Assembly: GCA_934281605.1 (NCBI GenBank) | Contig: CAKQXD010000005.1 | Coordinates: 122,977 to 186,976, forward strand | Reading direction: 5' to 3' | DNA from: an uncultured Clostridia bacterium | Lineage (GTDB): Bacteria > Bacillota > Clostridia > Peptostreptococcales > Anaerovoracaceae | Length of the DNA stretch: 64,000 nucleotides | Part shown: in pieces, positions 41,718-50,375 of the stretch | How positions within the stretch are numbered: the first letter of the stretch is position 1 | Layout of the letters: the number at the start of each line of letters is the position of its first letter | Position numbers and translations under genes: made by a program | The notes under the pieces: model-generated | Databases searched by the model: none | What the model was told of the DNA's origin: nothing | The model's input: the letters and a program-made list of their open reading frames with translations, nothing else

Positions 41718-42653
41718 CTATACGCGGCCTAAAATGCTCACGTCCAGATGCAGTTCGTCCTTAAAATAATGTTCGATCTCGGTCAGCCATTCCTCCGACG
41801 GCGGCTGAAATTCTTCCTGAACTCCGCCAACATTTCGTTCCTTGCTGATGCCCAGGTTGTGATACGGCAAAAGATTTACTTTTTTCACACCGATTTCCTG
41901 ATAAAATTCCCCGGTACTCCGGATGATTTCTTCGGTGTCGTTGACCCCGTGAACCAGAGGCATCCGCAACCAGAGTTTGTCTGCGGTTTTCGGATCTCCC
42001 GCCAGCATCCGCAGGTTCTCCAGTATCTTCTCATTGCTGACCCCGGTGTATTCCCGATGCACGTCGTTGTCGATGGCTTTCATATCGTAGAGAATGTCCG
42101 TCACGTTTTCTTTTCTCGCCAGTTCCTGCAAAGACTTCGTATCCCCGAATCCGCTGGTGTCCAGGCAGACGTGGATCTCGCGCTTTGCAGCTTCATCGAT
42201 GAGCTGTCCCACAAAGTCGGCGTGCGTCAGCATTTCGCCGCCGCTTATTGTGATACCGCCGCCGGTGTGGTCGTAAAACCGCTTGTCCTGCTCGGCCGTT
42301 GCCAGGATCTCGTCTATGGTCATCTCCTTTGCCACCGGACGCAGCGCCTGAGCATAGCATTCCTTCGCGCACTGCAGGCACACATCACAGGTCTTTCGAT
42401 CCACCTGGATGCCCTTTTCCGGATCCATGGAAATCGCTCCTTTCGGACAGATCTGGATACAGTGACCACATCCAATGCAGTTATTCGGGGAGCTGATCAG
42501 CTGCTGTTTTCCGTCGATCATCTCCGGGTTGTGGCACCATTTGCAGGACAGCGGACACCCCTTGAGGAATACCGTCGTCCGGATCCCCGGGCCATCTTCC
42601 ACGGAAAATTTCTGGATGCTCCCCACCAGAACACTTGCTACTTTATTGCTCAT
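41718..42653 (-). CDS. Glycyl-radical enzyme activating protein (radical SAM, with two ferredoxin-type clusters)
   Basis: 311 aa. The radical-SAM Cys motif is in FLKGCPLSCKWCHNPE. An inserted ferredoxin-like domain holds two 4Fe-4S motifs (CIGCGHCIQICPKG and CDVCLQCAKECY), as in the larger activases that serve non-PFL glycyl-radical enzymes (glycerol or diol dehydratase, choline lyase, decarboxylases). Also visible are GGGITISGGEML and YDMKAID. It installs the glycyl radical using SAM in anaerobic cytosol. No glycyl-radical enzyme is encoded in this window, so the partner must lie elsewhere. It follows FeoAB by 12 bp, consistent with iron demand. Confidence 0.95.
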   Translation of the reverse strand: MSNKVASVLVGSIQKFSVEDGPGIRTTVFLKGCPLSCKWCHNPEMIDGKQQLISSPNNCIGCGHCIQICPKGAISMDPEKGIQVDRKTCDVCLQCAKECYAQALRPVAKEMTIDEILATAEQDKRFYDHTGGGITISGGEMLTHADFVGQLIDEAAKREIHVCLDTSGFGDTKSLQELARKENVTDILYDMKAIDNDVHREYTGVSNEKILENLRMLAGDPKTADKLWLRMPLVHGVNDTEEIIRSTGEFYQEIGVKKVNLLPYHNLGISKERNVGGVQEEFQPPSEEWLTEIEHYFKDELHLDVSILGRV

Positions 42654-42665
42654 GAAAAATCCTCC

Positions 42666-45005
42666 TTACAAAATCAGAAGTCCAATGATCCGCACGATGC
42701 CGGCGGCAACCCATGCGATAGCACATTGCCACAATACAACGCCAACAGCCCAGTGACGACCCATTTCCCGGCGCACGGATGCGATAGCCGCAACACACGG
42801 CGTATACAGCAGACTGAATATCAGAAGTGATGCAGCCGATAACGAACTCAGCACACTTTGCACTCCGCCGTGGAACAATACCTGCAGCGTGGAAACTACG
42901 CTTTCCTTCGCCATGAATCCACTGATGAGCGATGTGACGATCCGCCAGTCACCCAGTCCGACCGGTGTGAAAAGCGGAGCGATCCATCCCGCGATCATGG
43001 CCAGTATGCTCTTGGACGAATCTTCCACCATATTAAAGTGGAGATCGAAACTTTGCAGGAACCAGATGACCACCGTGGCCACCAGTATCACCGAGAAAGC
43101 TCTTTGCAGAAAGTCCTTAGCCTTTTCCCAAAGAAGCTGCGTGACATTTTTGACGCCAGGCAAACGGTAGTTGGGAAGCTCCATGACAAACGGTACCGCC
43201 TCGCCCTTAAAGAGCGTTCCCTTGAAAAGCAGTGCCACTAAAATCCCGATCACGATGCCGGTTATGTACAGTCCCGACATGATAAGACCGCCCCTTCCCG
43301 GGAAGAAGGCGCTGACAAAAAATGCGTAAATCGGCAGCTTCGCCGTACAGCTCATAAACGGCGTCAGCAGGATCGTCATCTTCCGGTCCCTCTCACTCGG
43401 CAGCGTCCTTGTCGCCATGACCGCCGGCACGGTACAGCCGAATCCGATGAGCAGCGGCACAATGCTCCGCCCCGACAGGCCGATCTTGCGAAGCAGCTTG
43501 TCCATAAAGAATGCTACACGTGCAATATAGCCACTGTCCTCCATCATGGAAAGGAAAAAAAACAGGGTGACGATGATCGGCAGGAAGGAAAGCACCGATC
43601 CCACTCCCGCGAAAATCCCGTCGATGATCAGGCCATGAAGCACCTGGTTCATGTGACCCGCGGTTAACGCCTGATCCAGCATATCCGATAAGGTGGTAAT
43701 GCCCAGATCCAAAAGGCCCTGCAGCCAGGCTCCGATCACGTTGAAGGTCAGGTAAAATACCAGTATCATAATAGCCAGGAAACACGGGATAGCTGTATAT
43801 TTTCCCGTCAGGATCCGGTCGATCTTGCGGCTGCGGATATGCTCCTTGCTTTCTTTTGGTTTCACAACGGTACTTTCGCAGACTTTCTCGATGAAGGAAA
43901 ACCGCATGTCAGCAATGGCTGCGCTGCGATCCAGTCCCCGCTCTTTTTCCATCTGCAAAATAATGTGCTCCAGCATTTCGATCTCGTTCTGATCCAGCTT
44001 CATCATCTGCATCATCAACTGGTCGCCTTCGATGAGTTTTGATGCTGCAAAACGCACCGGCACCCCGGCGGCTTCGGCATGGTCTTCGATCAGGTGAGAT
44101 ACGGAATGGATGCAGCGATGTACCGCACCGCCAAAGTCGTGTTCATCGCAAAAGTCCTGTCTGCCCGGCCGTTCCTGATATTTAGCGATATGGATCGCAT
44201 GGCGGATCAGTTCATCCACTCCCTGGTTTTTAGCGGCTGAAATAGGAACCACAGGGATCCCCAGAATTTCTTCCATCTTGTTCACATCGATGGTTCCGCC
44301 GTTTCCTGTCACTTCATCCATCATATTGAGCGCCAGTACCATAGGCACATCCATCTCCAGAAGCTGCATCGTTAGATACAGATTTCGTTCGATGTTGGTA
44401 GCGTCTACGATATTGATGATTGCTTTTGGTTTATCCTGCAGCACGAAATTACGGGATACGATTTCTTCGCTGGTATACGGAGACATGGAATAGATGCCGG
44501 GTAGGTCTGTGACCGATGTATTGGAATGTCCCTTGATAGACCCATCCTTTCGATCGACCGTTACTCCGGGGAAGTTTCCCACATGCTGGTTGGAACCGGT
44601 AAGCTGATTGAACAGCGTTGTTTTCCCGCAGTTCTGATTTCCTACCAGCGCATAGGTCAGCGTCGTGCCTTCCGGAAGAGGATCTTCCGTCGCTTTCACA
44701 TGGTATTTCCCGTCTTCACCGAGTCCCGGATGTTTCGTATCGCTGATGGTTTTCGGTCCCTCGTGTTTTCTTGATCTGTTTTTGATCGGCTCCACTTCGA
44801 TCTGATCAGCATCCGCAAGACGCAGTGTCAGTTCATAGCCATGGATCTGCAGCTCCATCGGGTCCCCCATCGGAGCCAGTTTAACCACGGTCACTTCCGC
44901 TCCCGGGATCACACCCATATCCAAAAAATGCTGGCGCAGCGCTCCATCGCCGCCTACCGTGCGGATCACTGCGCTCTCTCCTATATTTAATTCTTTCAGT
45001 GTCAT
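42666..45005 (-). CDS. feoB: Ferrous iron transporter FeoB with fused N-terminal FeoA domain
   Basis: 779 aa. Residues 1-75 form a FeoA/SH3-like domain (MTLKELNIGESAVIRTV, FLDMGVIPGAEVTVVK). A linker leads to the FeoB G-domain from about 115: G1 GNQNCGKTTLFNQL, GNFPGVTVDRK, DLPGIYSMSP, NMMDEV (G4). The membrane domain follows with two Gate motifs (VPLLIGFGCTVPAVMATRTL, LYTPCVAAIASVRRE) and a hydrophobic end. It imports Fe2+ under anaerobic conditions, GTP-dependent. A separate feoA is not present because it is fused. Promoter features were not examined in detail; it appears to be co-transcribed with the HD protein upstream (11-bp gap) and the activase downstream. Confidence 0.97.
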   Translation of the reverse strand: MTLKELNIGESAVIRTVGGDGALRQHFLDMGVIPGAEVTVVKLAPMGDPMELQIHGYELTLRLADADQIEVEPIKNRSRKHEGPKTISDTKHPGLGEDGKYHVKATEDPLPEGTTLTYALVGNQNCGKTTLFNQLTGSNQHVGNFPGVTVDRKDGSIKGHSNTSVTDLPGIYSMSPYTSEEIVSRNFVLQDKPKAIINIVDATNIERNLYLTMQLLEMDVPMVLALNMMDEVTGNGGTIDVNKMEEILGIPVVPISAAKNQGVDELIRHAIHIAKYQERPGRQDFCDEHDFGGAVHRCIHSVSHLIEDHAEAAGVPVRFAASKLIEGDQLMMQMMKLDQNEIEMLEHIILQMEKERGLDRSAAIADMRFSFIEKVCESTVVKPKESKEHIRSRKIDRILTGKYTAIPCFLAIMILVFYLTFNVIGAWLQGLLDLGITTLSDMLDQALTAGHMNQVLHGLIIDGIFAGVGSVLSFLPIIVTLFFFLSMMEDSGYIARVAFFMDKLLRKIGLSGRSIVPLLIGFGCTVPAVMATRTLPSERDRKMTILLTPFMSCTAKLPIYAFFVSAFFPGRGGLIMSGLYITGIVIGILVALLFKGTLFKGEAVPFVMELPNYRLPGVKNVTQLLWEKAKDFLQRAFSVILVATVVIWFLQSFDLHFNMVEDSSKSILAMIAGWIAPLFTPVGLGDWRIVTSLISGFMAKESVVSTLQVLFHGGVQSVLSSLSAASLLIFSLLYTPCVAAIASVRREMGRHWAVGVVLWQCAIAWVAAGIVRIIGLLIL

Positions 45006-45016
45006 GTACCTTACCT

Positions 45017-45604
45017 CTATTTTTTTAAATTCCCTTTTTGGATGTTTTTCTGCAAAATCTCATCGCTGACTTCATAGAGCTTCTCCGAGCCCAGCTTCGT
45101 CTTTTTATGGCGTCCGTAGACCAGTTCTGAGGAAACCTCATGACTCTTCCAGTCGCCGCCATCGTTGCTGTCATTCAGGATCAGCGGCTGCACATTGTCC
45201 ATGGCGTGAGCAAACCGTGCTTCCGGGCTGGCGTAGGATTCAAACTCATCGAACAGGTCGATCAGCTCCTGCTTCTGATCCTCCGGCAAAAGAGAATACA
45301 GTTTTTCCTTCGCCTTATCTTCCCGTTCCTTCTGGGATTTCAAACCTTCCTCATCGTAAGCGTAAGTGTCCCCCGCTTCGATCTCCACAATATCGTGGAT
45401 CAGGCACATGAGCATGACCTTGGTAATATCCACTTCTTCATTGGCGTACTCACGCAGGATATACGCCATGATCGCCATATGCCACGCATGCTCCGCATCA
45501 TTTTCCCGTCTGCCGTTTCCCGACAGATGAGTCTGCCGCAAAATGTTCTTCTCTTTATCGATCTCCAGCGCAAATGCCAGCTGTTTCTTCAATCGTTCGT
45601 CCAT
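45017..45604 (-). CDS. HD-domain phosphohydrolase (YfbR/HDDC2-like)
   Basis: 195 aa. HD-superfamily metal motifs: RRENDAEHAWHMA and CLIHDIVEIEAGDTYA. The length and pattern agree with the HDDC2/YfbR group of 5'-deoxynucleotidases. It is soluble. It precedes FeoAB with only an 11-bp gap; a functional tie to iron is not known. AGGAGGTG precedes the ATG at 45604. Confidence 0.92.
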   Translation of the reverse strand: MDERLKKQLAFALEIDKEKNILRQTHLSGNGRRENDAEHAWHMAIMAYILREYANEEVDITKVMLMCLIHDIVEIEAGDTYAYDEEGLKSQKEREDKAKEKLYSLLPEDQKQELIDLFDEFESYASPEARFAHAMDNVQPLILNDSNDGGDWKSHEVSSELVYGRHKKTKLGSEKLYEVSDEILQKNIQKGNLKK

Positions 45605-46004
45605 GATGCACCTCCTGTGATGGGATTATTGTATCATAGATCGCTAGGGTTTGCAGGGGAAAGTAGGATAAAAACAGCGTTTCGTTGTGGAGTCAAAATG
45701 CCGTTTTCGTTGTGGAATCAAAAGCTGTTTTCACCGATAGCGAAATCGTGCGTTTGACTATACCGGTGAAAATGACATATGAGCGGCCAGACAACACTGT
45801 ATGACCGCCGGATCGATGAATCCCGCACAAGGATTTCACCGGCAATACAATCCTTCGAACAAAATTTCCGGTGAAGCAAAAATGGGAAACGTGCATTGTC
45901 TTTTCATTGCCATTGTTGCAGATGCTGGCGGAATGATTTCCGCGGGAGTCGCTGCGGGACACAGAGAAGGGAGCAAGGCGAACAGGGAAACGACAGCAAT
46001 GCTT
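45605..46004. repeat. 400-bp gene-free stretch with direct and inverted repeats
   Basis: No convincing gene. At 45680-45734 a ~27-bp unit starting TTTCGTTGTGGA occurs twice in tandem. The octamer TTCACCGG or its complement CCGGTGAA recurs (near 45763, 45836 and 45868), forming hairpin-capable pairs. Short frames here have no ribosome sites or recognisable protein. It may be a decayed repeat element or the degraded end of a gene. Confidence 0.5.
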
Positions 46005-46901
46005 TTATTTACAAAGTCGAACGGACAAGTAATACACATAATCATTGACAGCCCCCGGACCGTCAGCTTCCACCGATTCTACCCGGACAGCCTGCAATTC
46101 ATTCTTTGCATAAAACAACGCCAGGAGTCCATGAAAGTTACCGTCCTTTAAAGAAATCAGGTCTGCAATTTCAGTAGCGGCTCGCCCATAATACTCCCGG
46201 TCATCCACATCGTCCAGAATCGAAAATTCCGTCTGATATTTTTCCTCCCCGTTCGCACAGATCACCTTTGTCTGGTAATGTTGAAAATCCGGGATAATAG
46301 CAAGAGTTCCAGTGCAGCCTTCGTCCCCGTCGAGGTTCATAGAAATCAGCTTGCGTGGTTTGCCGATCTTTTGCCCATTTTGATATGTGATCAGTTCCAG
46401 ATCCAGCGTCTTATATCCCGCGTCCGCTTCATATCGGTATAGATATGCTCCATCCACATCCGCCAGCAGCTGCGCCGTTTTTCGCTCCGTGCTGTCCTCC
46501 GCCAGGGGAATAATGGAATTTCTGTCTGCAATCGAGGATTTATAAAGAACGTAGCTTCCCACTCCGGTCAGCAGCAGGATCACGACCAGAAGTGCTGCGA
46601 TGATCCGGTTCATCCGTTTCCGTTTTCCTTTTTCTGAAGTCGTAACCTGCAGTAGATTTTCCTCTGATTTTGGACCAAGATCTCGCTCTGGAATATCCTC
46701 ACCTGCAAAAAGTTCATTGAGGGTGATCCCCAGAATGCTGCAAAGTTCCATATAAACAGATACATCCGGAAGGCATATACCTCTCTCCCATTTGGATACA
46801 GACTTGTCGCTCATGCCTAGCTTTTCCGCCACCTGCCGCTGTGTCAGTCCCAGCGATTTGCGCTTTGCCGCAATATATGCTCCGATTTTCACAAGATCCA
46901 T
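46005..46901 (-). CDS. XRE-family regulator with transmembrane helix and C-terminal outer domain
   Basis: 298 aa. An XRE helix-turn-helix lies at residues 5-65 (RKSLGLTQRQVAEKLGMSDKSVSKWERG). A basic linker (KGKRKRMNR) leads to one membrane helix near 98-118 (IIAALLVVILLLTGVGSYVLY). About 180 residues of unknown type are predicted outside the cell. This plan makes a membrane-tethered DNA-binding protein that could relay an outside signal directly to a promoter. The gene stands alone between a repeat-rich gap and the terminator of the purine operon. Confidence 0.92.
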   Translation of the reverse strand: MDLVKIGAYIAAKRKSLGLTQRQVAEKLGMSDKSVSKWERGICLPDVSVYMELCSILGITLNELFAGEDIPERDLGPKSEENLLQVTTSEKGKRKRMNRIIAALLVVILLLTGVGSYVLYKSSIADRNSIIPLAEDSTERKTAQLLADVDGAYLYRYEADAGYKTLDLELITYQNGQKIGKPRKLISMNLDGDEGCTGTLAIIPDFQHYQTKVICANGEEKYQTEFSILDDVDDREYYGRAATEIADLISLKDGNFHGLLALFYAKNELQAVRVESVEADGPGAVNDYVYYLSVRLCK

Positions 46902-46945
46902 GAGGGCACCTCCTTTATGTTGCTTTCATTATAGCCTGCGAGAAA

Positions 46946-46987
46946 TAAAAAGAACACCTCCTGCTGGTAGAATCAGCAAAAAGGTGT
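46946..46987 (-). terminator. Terminator of the purine salvage operon
   Basis: Outer stem ACACCT/AGGTGT and inner stem GCTG/CAGC, followed leftward by TTCTTTTTATTT. It lies 49 bp after the stop of the NCS2 permease. Confidence 0.75.
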
Positions 46988-47035
46988 CTTATGTTTTATG
47001 CGATGTTCATATTTTTATCTCTGTCAAGAAATCTC

Positions 47036-48625
47036 CTATTCCTTCCCCGACTGGTCATCCACGTACTCCAGCATGTCTTCATCCGGTTTGCACCAGCTGT
47101 TTCTGCCGAAGTGGAGGATCAGGCACACAACGCCTGTGATCAGATAGCCGATGCCCCACTGGTTGGTGATATTGATGGTGATGGCCGCACTGTGGATGAT
47201 TCCGATAAAGGACAGCACTGCACCGACAAATGCCACAATAGCGACCTTGTCCAGACGACGGTCGATGATAAACGCCACCATGGTACCCAGCAGAATACCG
47301 ATAACGATAGCACCCGCCTTTACAGCAGCAACGCCGTTCCACATACAGCCTGCATCACTAAGCGCCTGACATACATCCGGTGCGAAATCATTGATCCCGG
47401 AAGCAACCTTTTCCGTCCACAGATCCGCCAGACCGGCAGCACCTGTGACCTGCGTATAGAGGAAGTCGGCAACCGACGGCACCATAGCCACGCCAATAGC
47501 CGCATAGTATTTCTTGTCCACAACGCGGAATGCCTGAGACAGCATATCAACTGCACACCACAGGAATGTGATCGCTACAACTGCCTTCGGGATGATATCC
47601 GAAAGTACCGTAAACAGTCCCAGGATACCTGCCAGAAGCAGAATGATACCTGCGATGATGGAGTAACCGATACCTGCGCCCGTTCTCTTTAAGGATACGT
47701 GACCGAGCCATACGGTGTTGGGAACTACGCCGCCGAAGCATGCGGAAACCATAGTGAAGATGCCATCTGCGAACTGCGCCTGTCTCACGCTGTATTCATC
47801 GCCTGCAGCATTGGCGCCTTCCACGTTGTCCATGGTTTCGATGAAGTTATAGATCTCAACCGGAATGATAACAGCCAGATACGGTACGATAACTGCGAAA
47901 CCGTCGATCATGTACTGAATGCTGTTGACCGGATTCGGGATATAGAATCCGATGTCACTGAAGTCCACGTGGGTCCGTCCCAGACAGAAAGCATACACGA
48001 TACCGCCCACGATCGCAACTACGAGCGGCGGGATCTTTTTCGGGAAAGCATACACACCGAACACGCCCAGCATGGCAACCAGCATAACCGGCAGACCCAG
48101 GATCGGATCATCGAAAATATCGAACACACCTTCCGTTGCCATCCAGATGAAGCCAATGCCCGCAACCGTACCCAGCAGAGCAGCTCTCGGAATCCGTTTC
48201 TTCATCCACGGTCCCACAATACCGCCGATGAACTCGATCGCACCGCCCAGGAAGCAGGCCGCCATCGCAGCAGACCAGGCTACCATCGGATCTTCCACCG
48301 CATAGCTCAGGGGCATGATCACGCCGTACAGCATAACGAACATGGCTGTCGTGGAAACGCCGGACGGCAGCGCCGTTACATCCGGACGCTGATCTTTCTT
48401 GGAGATCCGGTAACCCATCCACGCATAGTAGCAGCATCCCAGAAACAGCCCGATGGACATGCCCGGGATGACGTAGCCGAATACGACCTTATCCGGCCAT
48501 TTCAGAACACCGCTCAGTGTAGCGATCACGATCAGATAGTTAACGATATTATTGGTAACAAGGTATGTGAGGCCTCCGATATCGCCTCGCTTAAAAAATG
48601 GAACTATTCCCACATGACTATTCAT
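47036..48625 (-). CDS. NCS2-family purine permease
   Basis: 529 aa, about 12-14 membrane helices, with a Gly/Pro-rich fold of the nucleobase-ascorbate/AzgA type (DVTALPSGVSTTAMFVMLYG, IGYSIIAGIILLLAGILG). Located directly downstream of two adenine-deaminase-family genes (13-bp gap), it most likely imports adenine or hypoxanthine for salvage. The N-terminus starts at the ATG at 48625 (AGGAG upstream). A terminator follows. Confidence 0.92.
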   Translation of the reverse strand: MNSHVGIVPFFKRGDIGGLTYLVTNNIVNYLIVIATLSGVLKWPDKVVFGYVIPGMSIGLFLGCCYYAWMGYRISKKDQRPDVTALPSGVSTTAMFVMLYGVIMPLSYAVEDPMVAWSAAMAACFLGGAIEFIGGIVGPWMKKRIPRAALLGTVAGIGFIWMATEGVFDIFDDPILGLPVMLVAMLGVFGVYAFPKKIPPLVVAIVGGIVYAFCLGRTHVDFSDIGFYIPNPVNSIQYMIDGFAVIVPYLAVIIPVEIYNFIETMDNVEGANAAGDEYSVRQAQFADGIFTMVSACFGGVVPNTVWLGHVSLKRTGAGIGYSIIAGIILLLAGILGLFTVLSDIIPKAVVAITFLWCAVDMLSQAFRVVDKKYYAAIGVAMVPSVADFLYTQVTGAAGLADLWTEKVASGINDFAPDVCQALSDAGCMWNGVAAVKAGAIVIGILLGTMVAFIIDRRLDKVAIVAFVGAVLSFIGIIHSAAITINITNQWGIGYLITGVVCLILHFGRNSWCKPDEDMLEYVDDQSGKE

Positions 48626-48638
48626 TGATTGTTTTCTC

Positions 48639-50366
48639 CTAACATTCTACGTCGATAAATGCAAATTTTGTTACGTCAAAAAGTCCCTCGTCTGTAAGCT
48701 TCAGCTCCGGAATGACGGCCAGAGACATAAAGCACAGCGTCATGACCGGCTCTACATCGTCATTAACACCCAGGACTTCATAAGCTTTTTCGTGCAAAGC
48801 AGTCAGCTTCGCATCCACCCATTCCGCCGACTGATCGCTCATCAGCCCTGCGATCGGCATCGGCATTCTTTCGATGACTTTGCCGTCTTTTACGAGCACG
48901 ACGCCTCCGCTCTGTTCTTTTAATGCTTCTACTGCAAAGGCCATCTCTTCGTCGCTGACTCCCACAACGATGATATTGTGCGAGTCGTGTGCCACAGAAA
49001 GAGCCACAGCGCCTTCTTTTATCCCGTATCCTTTCAGGAATCCGCATGCAACATTTCCGGTCAGCTGATGCCGTTCCACCACAGCGACCTTGACGATATC
49101 CTGCCCCGGATCAAAGACGAACTCACCGTTCTTCACCTGGATCTCGTCTACAGACTTTTTCGTAACGACTCCGCCCGGCTGGATCTCGATGGTGTGGACT
49201 CTGTTGCCCTTGAGATTCATCTTGAATTTCTCCGCTGAGAAATCCTTGAGATGAACGCTGCCCATGACCGGTGTGATGTCCTCTTTTATTACTTCAGGCA
49301 GGTACTTGCCCTGATCTGCTGTCAGCTCGCCAGCGACCCAGACTTTGTCCGCCTTGAAATCCTTTAAATCATCCAGAAGCACGATATCTGCTCGATACCC
49401 CGGTGCGATAGCGCCCCGGTCATCCAGTCCAAAACATTCTGCTGCGTTGAGAGTGGCCATCCGGATGGCTGTGATCGGGTCCACACCTTCCTCGACGCAA
49501 AGCCGCAGGTGATTGTCCAGATGTCCTTCTTCCAGGATGGTCTTCGGCTGCCGGTCGTCGGAGCAGAAGATAACGCGCCGACTGTTTTCCGGCGTTACAG
49601 CCGGGAGCAGAGATTTGAGATTTTTGCAGGCGGAACCCTGACGAAGCATAACGTACATGCCGTTGTCCAGCCGCTCTTCAAAATCCTGGATCGTATCACA
49701 TTCATGATCCGCTCGGATGCGGGCAGCACAGTAAGCGTTTAGCGCCTTTCCTGTGATTCCCGGCGAATGACCGTCGATCAGCTTGCCGGCATCCTTTGCC
49801 ACCATCAGCTTGTCCAGCGTCGCATCGTCCGCATTGACAACACCCGGGAAGTTCATGAATTCTCCCAGGCCCAGGATGTTATCCCGCAGGATCGGATCCT
49901 CCATGTCTTCTGCATCAATAACAGCACCGGCATGCTCAAACGGAGTCGCCGGCACACAGGATGGCAGCATGTATTTGATATCCAGTTTTGTATTTTCAGC
50001 AGCCTTCATCATGTAATCCAGTCCCGGGATGCCCAGAACATTTACGATCTCATGAGGGTCTGCGATGATGGTCGTACCGCCGTGGGGAACCAGGAGCATT
50101 CCCAGCTCTTCCGGACTCAGGTAGGACGATTCGATGTGGATATGGCTGTCGATAAATCCAGGAACTGCATATCTGCCCTCCGCATCGATTTCCACTTCCC
50201 CTTCGTACTCGCCGACGCCTGCGATCTGATCACCGCACAGAGCAATGTCTCCTTCGATAATCTTGCCGCTGAATACGTTGACTACTTTACAATTTTTAAT
50301 GACCGTGTCCGCCTTGCGTGCGCCGCTGGCAGTCAGGATCAGTTTTTTCAATTCTTCTTTTTTCAT
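48639..50366 (-). CDS. ade: Adenine deaminase
   Basis: 575 aa, full length for the Ade family (amidohydrolase superfamily). The metal-site motifs are intact: DSHIHIESS, PHGTTIIADPHEIVN, GLGEFMNFPGV, IDGHSPGITGKALNAY, RADHEC and FCSDDRQP. The C-terminal Ade domain (MPMPIAGLMSD, VTLCFMSLAVIPELKLTD-like end) is present. It converts adenine to hypoxanthine plus ammonia in the cytosol, with Fe/Mn. It is the middle gene of the purine operon, between a divergent paralogue and the permease. Confidence 0.96.
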   Translation of the reverse strand: MKKEELKKLILTASGARKADTVIKNCKVVNVFSGKIIEGDIALCGDQIAGVGEYEGEVEIDAEGRYAVPGFIDSHIHIESSYLSPEELGMLLVPHGGTTIIADPHEIVNVLGIPGLDYMMKAAENTKLDIKYMLPSCVPATPFEHAGAVIDAEDMEDPILRDNILGLGEFMNFPGVVNADDATLDKLMVAKDAGKLIDGHSPGITGKALNAYCAARIRADHECDTIQDFEERLDNGMYVMLRQGSACKNLKSLLPAVTPENSRRVIFCSDDRQPKTILEEGHLDNHLRLCVEEGVDPITAIRMATLNAAECFGLDDRGAIAPGYRADIVLLDDLKDFKADKVWVAGELTADQGKYLPEVIKEDITPVMGSVHLKDFSAEKFKMNLKGNRVHTIEIQPGGVVTKKSVDEIQVKNGEFVFDPGQDIVKVAVVERHQLTGNVACGFLKGYGIKEGAVALSVAHDSHNIIVVGVSDEEMAFAVEALKEQSGGVVLVKDGKVIERMPMPIAGLMSDQSAEWVDAKLTALHEKAYEVLGVNDDVEPVMTLCFMSLAVIPELKLTDEGLFDVTKFAFIDVEC

Positions 50367-50375
50367 GGTTCGCCT

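Noticed and set aside
45693..45962. 89-codon leftward frame in the repeat-rich spacer
   Set aside because: No ribosome site, odd composition, and it translates the tandem repeats; more likely non-coding.
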